Assembly: GCF_019443425.1 (NCBI RefSeq)
Contig: NZ_CP080382.1
Coordinates: 434,001-498,000, forward strand
Length of the DNA: 64,000 bases
Origin: Arthrobacter sp. PAMC25284
Lineage (GTDB): Bacteria; Actinomycetota; Actinomycetes; Actinomycetales; Micrococcaceae
Direction of reading: 5' to 3'
This document shows positions 46,894-55,038 of the stretch, one piece after another. Under the pieces are notes generated by a model. That model did not search any database, was not told where the DNA came from, and worked only from the letters and a program-made list of their open reading frames with translations. Both the position numbers and the translations under genes were made by a program. Each line of letters begins with the position of its first letter. Position 1 is the first letter of the stretch.

Positions 46894-47763
46894 ATGAGCA
46901 AACCCATCGTCGTCGGTATCAATGGTTCGCCGGGAAGCGAAGCGGCCCTGTCGTGGGCCCTCGACCGCGCCGCCCGGCGGGAACTTCCGGTCCTGATCAT
47001 GCACGCCACGGATGACCGGTGGATTACCCGGGACGCCCAGAACCGCGAAGTCGTCCGGGAAGCCGGCCTGGCCCTGCTGCAGGAGGCCGAGACCAGTGCA
47101 CGAGAGCAGTCAGCCGGTGTTGCAGTCGAGACCCAGTTGCGCCATGGCAGTGCGGCGGCGGCGCTGCGCGAAGCTTCGGCCGGCGCCGCGATGGTGGTGG
47201 TTGGTGTGCATAACAAGCATTGGCTGGACGGCGGTCCGCTGACGGACCGGGCGCTGCAGGTTGTGTCGGCCTCGGACTGCCCGGTCGCCGTCATCCCGCC
47301 AGGGCCGAGGAATGGGCACACGGGTGTCGTCGTCGGCGTCGACGGCTCCGAAGAGTCCCTGCAGGCCGTAATTCTCGCGGCTGCCGAGGCCGACCGTGCC
47401 GGGGAGGAACTGACGGTCGTGCATGCCTTCCCGAGCGCGGACCGCTGGGTGAAGGACACGATGCCGGACGGCCGCCTTACCGAGACTGTCATTGAAGAGG
47501 ACCGGATCGTTCTGTCCGAATCCGTCGCAGGCCTGACAAATAAGTATCCTGACCTGGTGGTGCATCAGGAGCTTGAAACGTACAAGGAGCCGGCCAAGGC
47601 CCTCGTGGACGCTGCCGCGAAGGCGCGGCTGCTGGTTATCGGAAGCCGCGGCCGCGGGGGGTTTTCCCGGCTGGTGCTGGGTTCCACGGCGCACGCCGTC
47701 CTTCTGAACGTGCCCTGCCCCACCATCGTGACCCGGCTGGAGAAGGTCAAGCACAACGGTTGA
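46894..47763 (+). CDS. universal stress protein, two UspA domains
   Basis: A 289-residue tandem UspA protein. Domain 1 (1-140) begins KPIVVGINGSPGSEAALSWA; domain 2 (145-289) begins GVVVGVDGSEESLQAVI. The C-terminal ATP-binding motif GSRGRGGFSRLVLGSTAHAV matches G-2x-G-9x-G(S/T). Such proteins aid survival in stationary phase and low oxygen. It ends at a terminator shared with the converging osmoprotectant operon. Confidence 0.9.
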   Translation: MSKPIVVGINGSPGSEAALSWALDRAARRELPVLIMHATDDRWITRDAQNREVVREAGLALLQEAETSAREQSAGVAVETQLRHGSAAAALREASAGAAMVVVGVHNKHWLDGGPLTDRALQVVSASDCPVAVIPPGPRNGHTGVVVGVDGSEESLQAVILAAAEADRAGEELTVVHAFPSADRWVKDTMPDGRLTETVIEEDRIVLSESVAGLTNKYPDLVVHQELETYKEPAKALVDAAAKARLLVIGSRGRGGFSRLVLGSTAHAVLLNVPCPTIVTRLEKVKHNG

Positions 47764-47823
47764 GGCGCACGTCGGGGCCCGCGTGGTTTTGTCCCGTGCG
47801 GCTCTGCCGGCCGAGCCGGATGC

Positions 47824-47858
47824 AAAGAAGCCCCCGTCAGCAGGACGGGGGCTTCTTT
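47824..47858. terminator. bidirectional intrinsic terminator
   Basis: Perfect 15-bp stem (47824-47838 with 47844-47858), 5-base loop, A-tract on one side and T-tract on the other. It lies between the universal stress gene and the osmoprotectant-binding gene. Its AAGAAGCCCCCGTC arm also occurs in the terminator at 2277-2304. Confidence 0.92.
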
Positions 47859-47870
47859 CGCAGTGTTGTC

Positions 47871-48773
47871 TTAACCCTGGGTAAGGCCGTCGACGTAGTC
47901 CCGGTTCTCGGAAATCCACTGGGTGACCGCAGGGCCGTAGTCATCTGCCTTGGCACCGTTGAACATGGCGTTTTCCAGCGAGAAGAGCTTCTCCGGGTCC
48001 ATCGCGAAATTTTGGAGCCAGCCGGCCAGGGTGGGGAAGTCCTGGGTAAAGGACTTGCTGGCGAAGCTGTGGATGCTCTCCGCTGCGCCAAGAGCCCCCT
48101 TGGGATCCTTCAGGTCCTTCAGCGGAAAGGCATCATAGGCCCAGTGCGGGCGCCAGAGGGTGACGGCAATGTTCTCCCCGGCGGCGGTGGCAGCCTTGAG
48201 TTCGGAGAGCATGGCAGGTGTTGATGAAGTGAGGTAGTCCATGTCCTCGAGGCCATATTCCGGGATCACCTTGTTGGTGGTCGCTTCGGTCAGGCCGGCC
48301 CCCGGCTCGATGCCTACCAGCCGGCCACCGAAGGCGCCGGAGTTCGCGGCGAGCTCCTCCAGGGAATCCACCGGGGCGTCCTTGTTGACGGCGATGGTCA
48401 GTTTCGCTTCGTCATTCCAGGCTCCCAGGTCTTCCATGTCGGAACCATATTTTTCGATGTAGCTCTTATGGGTCACCGGCAGCCAGGTGTCCAGAGTGAC
48501 GTCGTAGTCTCCGGTGGACAGCCCGGAATAGACCGGTGCGGGGGCCGCGTATTCGAGTGCGACGTTATATCCCTTCTCCTCGAGCACCGCCTTCCACAGC
48601 TCCGAGGCCGCAATGCCCTCGTCCCAGCCGTTAAACACTGCAATCGTGAGGTCCTTCTTGTCCCCGTTGTCCGGGCCCGCTGACGCCTCGGTGGAGGCGC
48701 CACCGGCGCAACCGGACAGGGCGAGCATCGCTGCAGCGCTGAATGCGGTCAAAAGTGTCCGTGGAAATTTCAT
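47871..48773 (-). CDS. glycine betaine/choline ABC transporter substrate-binding lipoprotein
   Basis: A 300-residue OpuAC-type binding protein for osmoprotectants. The lipobox is LALSGC, near residue 22. The mature part has DLTIAVFNGWDEGIAASEL, DYDVTLDTWLPVTHKSY, GIEPGAGL, TLWRPHWAYD and a last helix GPAVTQWISENRDYVDGL. Conserved Trp residues fit a cation-pi box for a quaternary amine. The ATG at 48773 gives MKFPRTLLTA. It is third in the order ATPase-permease-binding protein. Confidence 0.9.
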   Translation of the reverse strand: MKFPRTLLTAFSAAAMLALSGCAGGASTEASAGPDNGDKKDLTIAVFNGWDEGIAASELWKAVLEEKGYNVALEYAAPAPVYSGLSTGDYDVTLDTWLPVTHKSYIEKYGSDMEDLGAWNDEAKLTIAVNKDAPVDSLEELAANSGAFGGRLVGIEPGAGLTEATTNKVIPEYGLEDMDYLTSSTPAMLSELKAATAAGENIAVTLWRPHWAYDAFPLKDLKDPKGALGAAESIHSFASKSFTQDFPTLAGWLQNFAMDPEKLFSLENAMFNGAKADDYGPAVTQWISENRDYVDGLTQG

Positions 48774-48897
48774 GGGTTCCTTTCGTCGCTGCGCGGGGCG
48801 CAGCATGGGTGCGGCGCCGGGCTCCGCGGTGCAGGGGCCCGGCAAATGTAAGGGAATGGTCGAGCGGTACGGTGGACGCCGACGGCGGCAGGCCCGG

Positions 48898-49749
48898 TCA
48901 GTGGGCGGTGGTTTCCGACCGGCGCCCGAGGCTTGCGGTGATGCGGTCCAGGAAGATGGCCAGAATGACCACCGAGACTCCGGCTTCGAAGCCGAGGGCG
49001 GCATCGATGCGGCTCAGGCTTTTGACGACGTCGCCGCCAAGGCCGCCGGCGCCCACCATGCCGGCGATGACCACCATCGACAGTGAGAGCATGATGACCT
49101 GATTTATGCCGGCCATGATCGTCGGTGTGGCCAGCGGCAGCTGGATCCGGGTGAGGATACGCCGGGGGCTGGCCCCGAAAGCGTGGCCGGCCTCAACAAC
49201 TTCGCGGTCCACGCCGCGGATGCCGAGTTCGGTGAATCGCACGCCGGGCGCCATCGCGAAGATGATCGTGGCCACGATGCCCGGAACCACTCCGACCCGG
49301 AAGAGCAGAAGCGCCGGGATCAAGTACACAAAGGCGGGCATGGTCTGCATAAAGTCCAGCACCGGCTTCACAGCCGACGAAGCGGCCGCGGACCTGGCGG
49401 CAAGAATGCCGAGTGGAACACTGATGGCGATAGCGATGGCGCTTGCCACCAGGACCAGTGCCAGCGACGCCATGGCGTTCTCCCACTGCCCGACCCCGTA
49501 GATGACGGCGAAGCCGAGCAGGGATCCGGCGGCTAGCTTCCAGCCCTTGGCCGCGTACGCCAGACCGGAGAGCAGCACGATGACGGCCCAGAACGGGGGT
49601 GTGCCCAGCAACCAGTTCACGCCCTCAAAACTTGCGAGGAACAGCTGCCGCAGGGCCGTGAAGAAACCCCCAAAGGACAAAATGATCCAATTCAGGGCGG
49701 TGTCTACCCAGACCCCGAGGGGGATTCTGTACAGTGTCGAATCCATCAT
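48898..49749 (-). CDS. glycine betaine/proline ABC transporter permease
   Basis: A 283-residue inner-membrane permease of the OpuAB/ProW type, with about seven helices. The EAA loop is EAGHAFGASPRRILTRIQLP. Conserved PLGILAARS, DFMQTMPAFVYLIPAL and MLSLSMVVIAGMVGAGGLG are visible. The ATG overlaps the stop codon of the upstream ATPase gene, so translation is coupled. Confidence 0.92.
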   Translation of the reverse strand: MMDSTLYRIPLGVWVDTALNWIILSFGGFFTALRQLFLASFEGVNWLLGTPPFWAVIVLLSGLAYAAKGWKLAAGSLLGFAVIYGVGQWENAMASLALVLVASAIAIAISVPLGILAARSAAASSAVKPVLDFMQTMPAFVYLIPALLLFRVGVVPGIVATIIFAMAPGVRFTELGIRGVDREVVEAGHAFGASPRRILTRIQLPLATPTIMAGINQVIMLSLSMVVIAGMVGAGGLGGDVVKSLSRIDAALGFEAGVSVVILAIFLDRITASLGRRSETTAH

Positions 49750-51053
49750 TAGTTTCCGCCTCCCACATGTGCTGCGGGCTCTGCCGCGGTCGATTCAAGG
49801 GTGTCGGTGACGATTTGTTCGGGGATCGGAGCCGGTGTCGCCTCCACGATCGGCAGACCGGTCGTGGTGGAGGGCACGTTGCCCAGGGCCGCCAGGAGCG
49901 TGACCCGCGGGATCGCACCTACCAGCTTGCCGTCGTCGTCCACAACTGCCAGCGGGATCGGACTCTCCACCGCCAGGCCGAACAGGTCGGCGAGAGCGGT
50001 CTCCGGAGACACGAAATCGGTGCGGTTGCGGACCACGGAGGACAATTCCGGATCGCGGTTTTCGACAAGTGTCATAACATCGCGGTCCCTCACGATTCCA
50101 TGGAACTTCCGGCGGCGGTCGACGACGAAAGCCGCCGACGTCTGCAGGTCCCGCATCGCACGCAGCGCGTTGCGCGGTCCACCGGTGAGGTTCACGACCG
50201 CGCGGGCCGGTTCCATGACGGACCCGGCAGTCAGCACCCGGGTCCGGTCGACGTCCTGGACGAAATGGGCGACGTAGTCGTTCGCTGGCTGCGTCAGGAT
50301 GTCGTCCGGGGTGCCGACCTGGACGATCTCTCCGTCGCGCATCACGGCGATCCGGTCGCCGAGGAACATGGCCTCGTTGAGGTCATGGGTAATGAAGATG
50401 ATCGTCTTGCCGAGGTCGGACTGGAGCCCCAGGAGCTGCTCCTGCATCTCCCGGCGGATCAGGGGATCGAGCGCTGAGAAGGCCTCGTCCATTAGCAGGA
50501 TGTCCGTTTCGGCGCACAACGCCCGGGCCAGCCCAACGCGCTGCTGCATGCCGCCGGAGAGCTGGGCCGGGTACTTGTCTTCCCAGCCGGCAAGGCCCAC
50601 GAGGGACAGCACCTTCGCGGCGCTGGCCAACCGCTCCTTTCTTGCCACGCCCTGGACTTCCAGCCCGTAAGCGGCGTTCTCGATGATGGTGCGGTGCGGC
50701 ATGAGGGCAAAATGCTGGAAAACCATCGAAATCTTCTTTTGCCGTACCTGCCGCAAGGCCTTCCCGGACAACGAGGAAATGTCGGTCCCACCGATCACAA
50801 CGGTTCCGGCAGAGGCAGGCACTAGTCCGTTCAGCATCCGGATCAGGGTGGATTTTCCGGAGCCGGACAACCCCATCACCACAAAAATCTCTCCTGCTTT
50901 GACGTCGAAAGATGCGTCGACGACCGCGGCGGTGCCGAGGGCTGCCACGTCGGTGCGGGACTGTCCGGCCTTGATCCGTTTGACGGCCTCGGCTGGTTTC
51001 TTGCCGAAAACCTTAAAGACGTTGTTCACACTTACTGCAATTTCTTCGCTCAC
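49749..51053 (-). CDS. glycine betaine/proline ABC transporter ATP-binding protein with CBS domains
   Basis: A 434-residue OpuAA/ProV-type ATPase. Walker A GLSGSGKST, Q-loop VFQHFAL, signature LSGGMQQRVGLARAL, Walker B ILLMDEAFSALDP, H-loop FITHDLNEA. The C-terminal part (about 285-405) holds two CBS-like motifs that sense ionic strength in relatives (VVDRRRKFHGIVRD and VVDDDGKLVGAIPR). First of three genes. About 530 bp upstream lie before the next gene. Confidence 0.93.
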   Translation of the reverse strand: MSEEIAVSVNNVFKVFGKKPAEAVKRIKAGQSRTDVAALGTAAVVDASFDVKAGEIFVVMGLSGSGKSTLIRMLNGLVPASAGTVVIGGTDISSLSGKALRQVRQKKISMVFQHFALMPHRTIIENAAYGLEVQGVARKERLASAAKVLSLVGLAGWEDKYPAQLSGGMQQRVGLARALCAETDILLMDEAFSALDPLIRREMQEQLLGLQSDLGKTIIFITHDLNEAMFLGDRIAVMRDGEIVQVGTPDDILTQPANDYVAHFVQDVDRTRVLTAGSVMEPARAVVNLTGGPRNALRAMRDLQTSAAFVVDRRRKFHGIVRDRDVMTLVENRDPELSSVVRNRTDFVSPETALADLFGLAVESPIPLAVVDDDGKLVGAIPRVTLLAALGNVPSTTTGLPIVEATPAPIPEQIVTDTLESTAAEPAAHVGGGN

Positions 51054-51589
51054 TGATGGCCTGTCTACGCGGTCACGGCCCCGGAACGGCGGGGGACGAC
51101 GACGCGTGTAAATGCTTCGTTGGTGGTGCGGTCAGGGTCGAACCGGACGGCCCGCGAAAACGGCCCGCCGGGTGCCTGGTTCAGGGTGCCGGCGGACGGG
51201 CTGTAGCCAGGACCGCCGGGTGACCGTGCCCTGAAGAACGCCCCAGGTCGACTCCATCGACACTAACAACCGGCCGTTCACTCAGAGCGTAAAAATTGAC
51301 TGTTGACGTGCGCTGACGTGCGATGGAGCCGCCGGCCGGCCCGCGGGTGCCTGCCGGGACCGGAGTTATGGCATTGTGACCCGAAGCGGCCAGATAGCCA
51401 TCCAAGGCGGCTCCGGCGAGAATTCGAAGGCGGCCACCGGACGGTCGATGCTATCCGCGCGGCGCACACGCGCGGTACAAGAGGAAACGCTGCGTGCGGG
51501 CCGTGGACATTTTTCTGCGGATCCGGGAATGCACTCCGCGACGGCCGGAGGACCTTGAGGCCTGCCCGGGCCGGTGGGACGATGTACCG
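51054..51589. other. non-coding gap upstream of osmoprotectant operon
   Basis: About 535 bp between divergent genes. I see no family match in short open frames here, and no clear operator. It presumably contains the promoter of the osmoprotectant transporter and that of the next gene. Confidence 0.5.
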
Positions 51590-52270
51590 GTGGAGGACAT
51601 CTTCGACTTCGTCGGGCACTTCTGGTGGCTCGTGTTTCCGCTGAGCGGGCTGCTCGGCGGGTGGGCGCGGTCCTGGTCGAGGGCCAGCGAACGCCGGCAC
51701 CGTCGTCGGGTGGAGCTCTACAAGCTCCTGAACCAGGAGCTGCACGCCGAGGTGGCGAGCCAGGCCGAGGTGGCGTCGCTGCTGGCGACCCACGACGCGG
51801 TGAACCGGCGTTGGCTGGACTACGAGCTCGACGTCGGCAAACTCATCGACTATCCGGTCATGACAGATGTCCGGGAGCCCCTTACGGTCGCTTTCCTTCG
51901 GGCCAAGCGGCAGGTCGACGGCCTGCGTCCCGCCGCCGGAGAGGTCACGACGCCCGCGCGCCTCGCGGAGTACCGGGACGCCGTGCATGGCTTCGGGGTC
52001 GCTTTCGACGTTGCTGAGCGCGAGGCCATCCGGATCAGGGACAGCAAATTCACCGGACCGGAGCGCCGGCGCCTGGAGATCGCCCGCAAGCTCCTCAGAA
52101 TCGCTGCTGATGCCGCCGCTACCCCGGCTGAACGCCAGACCGCCTATAAACGGGCGAAACGTGAGTTGGATGGGCTCATCGTCCTGCCCATGCCGACGCA
52201 GGCCGCCCTTGAACGGAGCATTGCCTCGACGCTCAGTGCCGGGGACAGCCCGGATTTTCGCCACCGCTGA
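51590..52270 (+). CDS. membrane-anchored protein of unknown function
   Basis: A 226-residue protein from the GTG at 51590 (VEDIFDFVGHFWW). One N-terminal hydrophobic helix (HFWWLVFPLSGLLGGW) is followed by a basic stop and a long helical, charged cytoplasmic region with many Arg/Glu (ERRHRRRVELYKLLNQEL, ERQTAYKRAKRELDGL). Two more upstream starts are possible; the one at 51494 adds an unlikely 32 residues. No family recognised. It lies 237 bp before the phosphate transporter gene. Confidence 0.68.
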   Translation: MEDIFDFVGHFWWLVFPLSGLLGGWARSWSRASERRHRRRVELYKLLNQELHAEVASQAEVASLLATHDAVNRRWLDYELDVGKLIDYPVMTDVREPLTVAFLRAKRQVDGLRPAAGEVTTPARLAEYRDAVHGFGVAFDVAEREAIRIRDSKFTGPERRRLEIARKLLRIAADAAATPAERQTAYKRAKRELDGLIVLPMPTQAALERSIASTLSAGDSPDFRHR

Positions 52271-52507
52271 CAACCGGTCCGCATCCGGCAGGGGACAAGC
52301 GCCCCTGCGTGTGGAACCACCCGTCTGGCTGTTCGCGCCGATCGACTTGATGTTCACCAATGTGAGGTTTTGCGCAGCCACGGTTGCCGCGTACGATTTA
52401 CCGGGGTTTCAAGCCGCTGTGTCCAAGGCTGGGCTCCGTTCGCACGGGGCTCCGCGGCAACGGGGAAGTGAAACTGCTGACCGTAGACTCTGCAGATTGG
52501 GCATTAG

Positions 52508-53713
52508 GTGGAAATCACCATCATGGTGGCGCTAGTGATAGCGCTGGCACTATTTTTTGACTTCACCAACGGATTTCACGACACGGCGAATGCCATGGCG
52601 ACGCCCATCGCGACCGGCGCCATTACGCCCAGAAAAGCCGTCGCGCTGGCCGCGCTGCTGAACCTGGTTGGCGCCTTCCTGTCCACGGAAGTCGCCAGGA
52701 CAGTCTCCGGCGGGATCATCCGCGAAGGCTCCGACGGCGTCCTCATCACGCCGGAGATCATCTTCGCTGGGCTGATGGGCGCGATCCTGTGGAACATGAT
52801 CACGTGGCTCAAAGGCCTCCCGTCGAGCTCGTCCCACGCCCTTTTCGGCGGATTGATCGGTGCCGCCATCGCGGGCATCGGCATCCATTCTGTGAACTTT
52901 ACGTCGCTTATGCAGAAAGTTATTATCCCGGCCGTGTTCGCGCCGCTCATCGCCTGTGGCGTGGCCTACCTCGCCACCCGGGTGGCATATTCCCTGACCT
53001 CACGGCACAACCCGGAAACCGGTGACAAGCTCACCCAGCGTCGCGGCGGTTTCAAAACCGGGCAGATTTTCACTTCCAGCCTCGTCGCCCTGGCCCATGG
53101 CACCAATGATGCACAGAAGACCATGGGCATCATTACGCTGGTCCTGATTGCGGCCGGGACCCAGCAGGCGGGAACCGGACCCCAGTTCTGGGTAATCACT
53201 GCCTGCGCTCTCGCCATCGCCATCGGCACGTACGCCGGTGGCTGGCGCATCATTCGCACGATGGGCGCCGGACTGACGGAAGTCAAGCCCGCCCAGGGCT
53301 TCGCCGCGGAGGCGAGCACGGCCTCCGCTATTCTCGCTTCCTCGCACCTTGGCTTCGCGCTCTCGACCACGCAGGTCGCCTCCGGATCCGTCATTGGCTC
53401 GGGACTGGGCCGCCGGGGTACCTCCGTGCGGTGGGGAACGGCAGGACGCATTGCGGTGGGCTGGCTCTTCACTCTGCCGGCCGCCGGAATCGTGGGGGCC
53501 TTGACGGCCCTGCTGGTAAACACTGGAGTCATCGGTGTGGTGATCGCCGCCGTGGCCGGAACAGGCGCCGTCCTGTACATGTTCATCCACTCACGCCGTT
53601 CCCATGTGGGCCACCACAATGCCATCGAAGTCGAGGACGCCGGCACTGCCGTGCGCTTCGCCACGAAGAAATCCGGCCGCAAGCCCGGCCGGAGCAAGGA
53701 ACTGCAGCGATGA
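52508..53713 (+). CDS. inorganic phosphate transporter, PiT family
   Basis: A 401-residue membrane transporter for phosphate, probably as a metal-phosphate complex with protons. Both PiT signatures are seen: FDFTNGFHDTANAMAT in the first half and LVALAHGTNDAQKTMG in the second. About ten helices are present, and the C-terminus is basic (KKSGRKPGRSKELQR). GTG start at 52508. The stop overlaps the start of a small membrane protein. Confidence 0.94.
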   Translation: MEITIMVALVIALALFFDFTNGFHDTANAMATPIATGAITPRKAVALAALLNLVGAFLSTEVARTVSGGIIREGSDGVLITPEIIFAGLMGAILWNMITWLKGLPSSSSHALFGGLIGAAIAGIGIHSVNFTSLMQKVIIPAVFAPLIACGVAYLATRVAYSLTSRHNPETGDKLTQRRGGFKTGQIFTSSLVALAHGTNDAQKTMGIITLVLIAAGTQQAGTGPQFWVITACALAIAIGTYAGGWRIIRTMGAGLTEVKPAQGFAAEASTASAILASSHLGFALSTTQVASGSVIGSGLGRRGTSVRWGTAGRIAVGWLFTLPAAGIVGALTALLVNTGVIGVVIAAVAGTGAVLYMFIHSRRSHVGHHNAIEVEDAGTAVRFATKKSGRKPGRSKELQR

Positions 53714-53931
53714 AATGGTTGGAACTCTTCACCGTGGCGGGGGCCACGCTCACCGCCGCCATGACGGTCGTTGTGCTTTACTCGCTGGGGGTCAGGCTCA
53801 CCGCCATCGCCGGTGACGGAGCCGATGGACAGCGGAGCTGGCAGCGTCCCGTGTCGTACGTATGCTTCGGCCTTTGTGCCCTGGCCGTTCTCTTTGGCCT
53901 GTACCTGATCATTCCCTACTTCTCCAAGTAG
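53710..53931 (+). CDS. small membrane protein co-translated with PiT
   Basis: A 73-residue protein with two membrane helices (ELFTVAGATLTAAMTVVVLY and YVCFGLCALAVLFGLYLII). Its ATG overlaps the PiT stop codon (ATGA), so the two are translationally coupled. It may be an accessory subunit of the transporter; this is inferred from position. Confidence 0.78.
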   Translation: MKWLELFTVAGATLTAAMTVVVLYSLGVRLTAIAGDGADGQRSWQRPVSYVCFGLCALAVLFGLYLIIPYFSK

Positions 53932-54003
53932 CGCCCGGGCCCGCCGGCAAGACCTGCGCGCCGCGCAGTGGGCAGCCCGCAGCGCAATGGCTAGGCTTGG
54001 CCC

Positions 54004-54552
54004 ATGGCAGGTTTCCAGTACTTCGTGGCATCGTCCCTTGATGGATTCATCGCCACCGCCGATGACAACCTTGACTGGCTTCTGCAGTTCGACGGTTTCG
54101 AAGGCGGCCGGGAAAGCTACGACGCGTTCATGGCCGGCATCGGCTGCGTGGTGATGGGCGGCGAAACCTACGCCTGGCTGCGGGAACACCAACCGGACGA
54201 GTGGCCGTATCCGGGCATCCCCTGCTGGGTCTTCACGCACCACGAACACTCTGCACCGAAAGGCGCCGACGTCACCTTCGTGCGCGGACCTGTCAAGGAG
54301 TTCGAATCTGACCTCGCCGCGGATGCAGGTGACCGGAACGTGTGGATCATCGGCGGGGGAGTCCTCGCGGCACAATTCGCCGACGCCGGGCTGCTGGATG
54401 AGCTGATCATCTCAATCATTCCCGTGATGCTGGGCGGCGGTAAACCGGTGTTGCCGGTGGGCCGCCCGACGACGCCGCTGGGACTGCTCTCGTCCCACTC
54501 CATGGGCCGGGGAGTGGTTGAACTGCGCTACCGCTTCGGCGGCAGGGCGTAG
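54004..54552 (+). CDS. dihydrofolate-reductase-like (RibD C-terminal domain) protein
   Basis: A 182-residue reductase-like protein: YFVASSLDGFIATADDNLDWL, the NADPH-region motif CVVMGGETYAWLRE, WIIGGGVLAAQFADAGLLDEL, and IISIIPVMLGGGKPV. This is the YyaP/YwjB-type DHFR-like family, not folate-specific FolA. Substrate unknown. It converges with the thioesterase gene, 1 bp apart. Confidence 0.88.
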   Translation: MAGFQYFVASSLDGFIATADDNLDWLLQFDGFEGGRESYDAFMAGIGCVVMGGETYAWLREHQPDEWPYPGIPCWVFTHHEHSAPKGADVTFVRGPVKEFESDLAADAGDRNVWIIGGGVLAAQFADAGLLDELIISIIPVMLGGGKPVLPVGRPTTPLGLLSSHSMGRGVVELRYRFGGRA

Positions 54553-54553
54553 G

Positions 54554-55019
54554 CTACGCTGCGGCCTCGCGGATCAGGTTGGTGATCCGTGCCGTGGAGA
54601 GCCGCCGCCCCTGCTCGTCCGTCATAACGATTTCATGCGTTGTGAGGGTCCGGCCCAGGTGGATGGCAGTGCAGGTCCCTGTGATGGTCCCGCCGGAAAC
54701 TGCCCGGTGGTGCGTGGCCCCCACCTCGATTCCCAGCGCCTGACGCGCGGGGGCCGGCGTGCATCGCGGCGGCGAAGGAACCCAAGGTCTCCGCCAGGAC
54801 GACATGCGCACCGCCATGCAGGATTCCCGCCACCTGGGTATTCCCTTCCACCGGCATGGTCGCCACCATCCGCTCCGGGCTCATCTCCAGGAACCGGATC
54901 CCCATTTTCACCACCAGCGCGCCGACGCCCATCTGGCCGAGCCAATCATGCAGGCGGCTGGGTACCCCGGCGGCGGCCAGCTCGGCGGCGAAGGGACCGG
55001 GCGTGAAATTGTCCATCAT
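54554..55019 (-). CDS. PaaI-family hotdog thioesterase (frameshifted)
   Basis: A 154-residue hotdog-fold acyl-CoA thioesterase if one base is removed from the GGGGG at 54749-54753. The N-terminal part has GILHGGAHVVLAETLGS (active-site region); the C-terminal part has LGIEVGATHHRAVSGG and GTCTAIHLGRTLTTHEIV. The ATG at 55019 is divergent from polA. Substrate not predicted. Confidence 0.83.
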
Positions 55020-55038
55020 GGCAACTAGGCTGGCACCT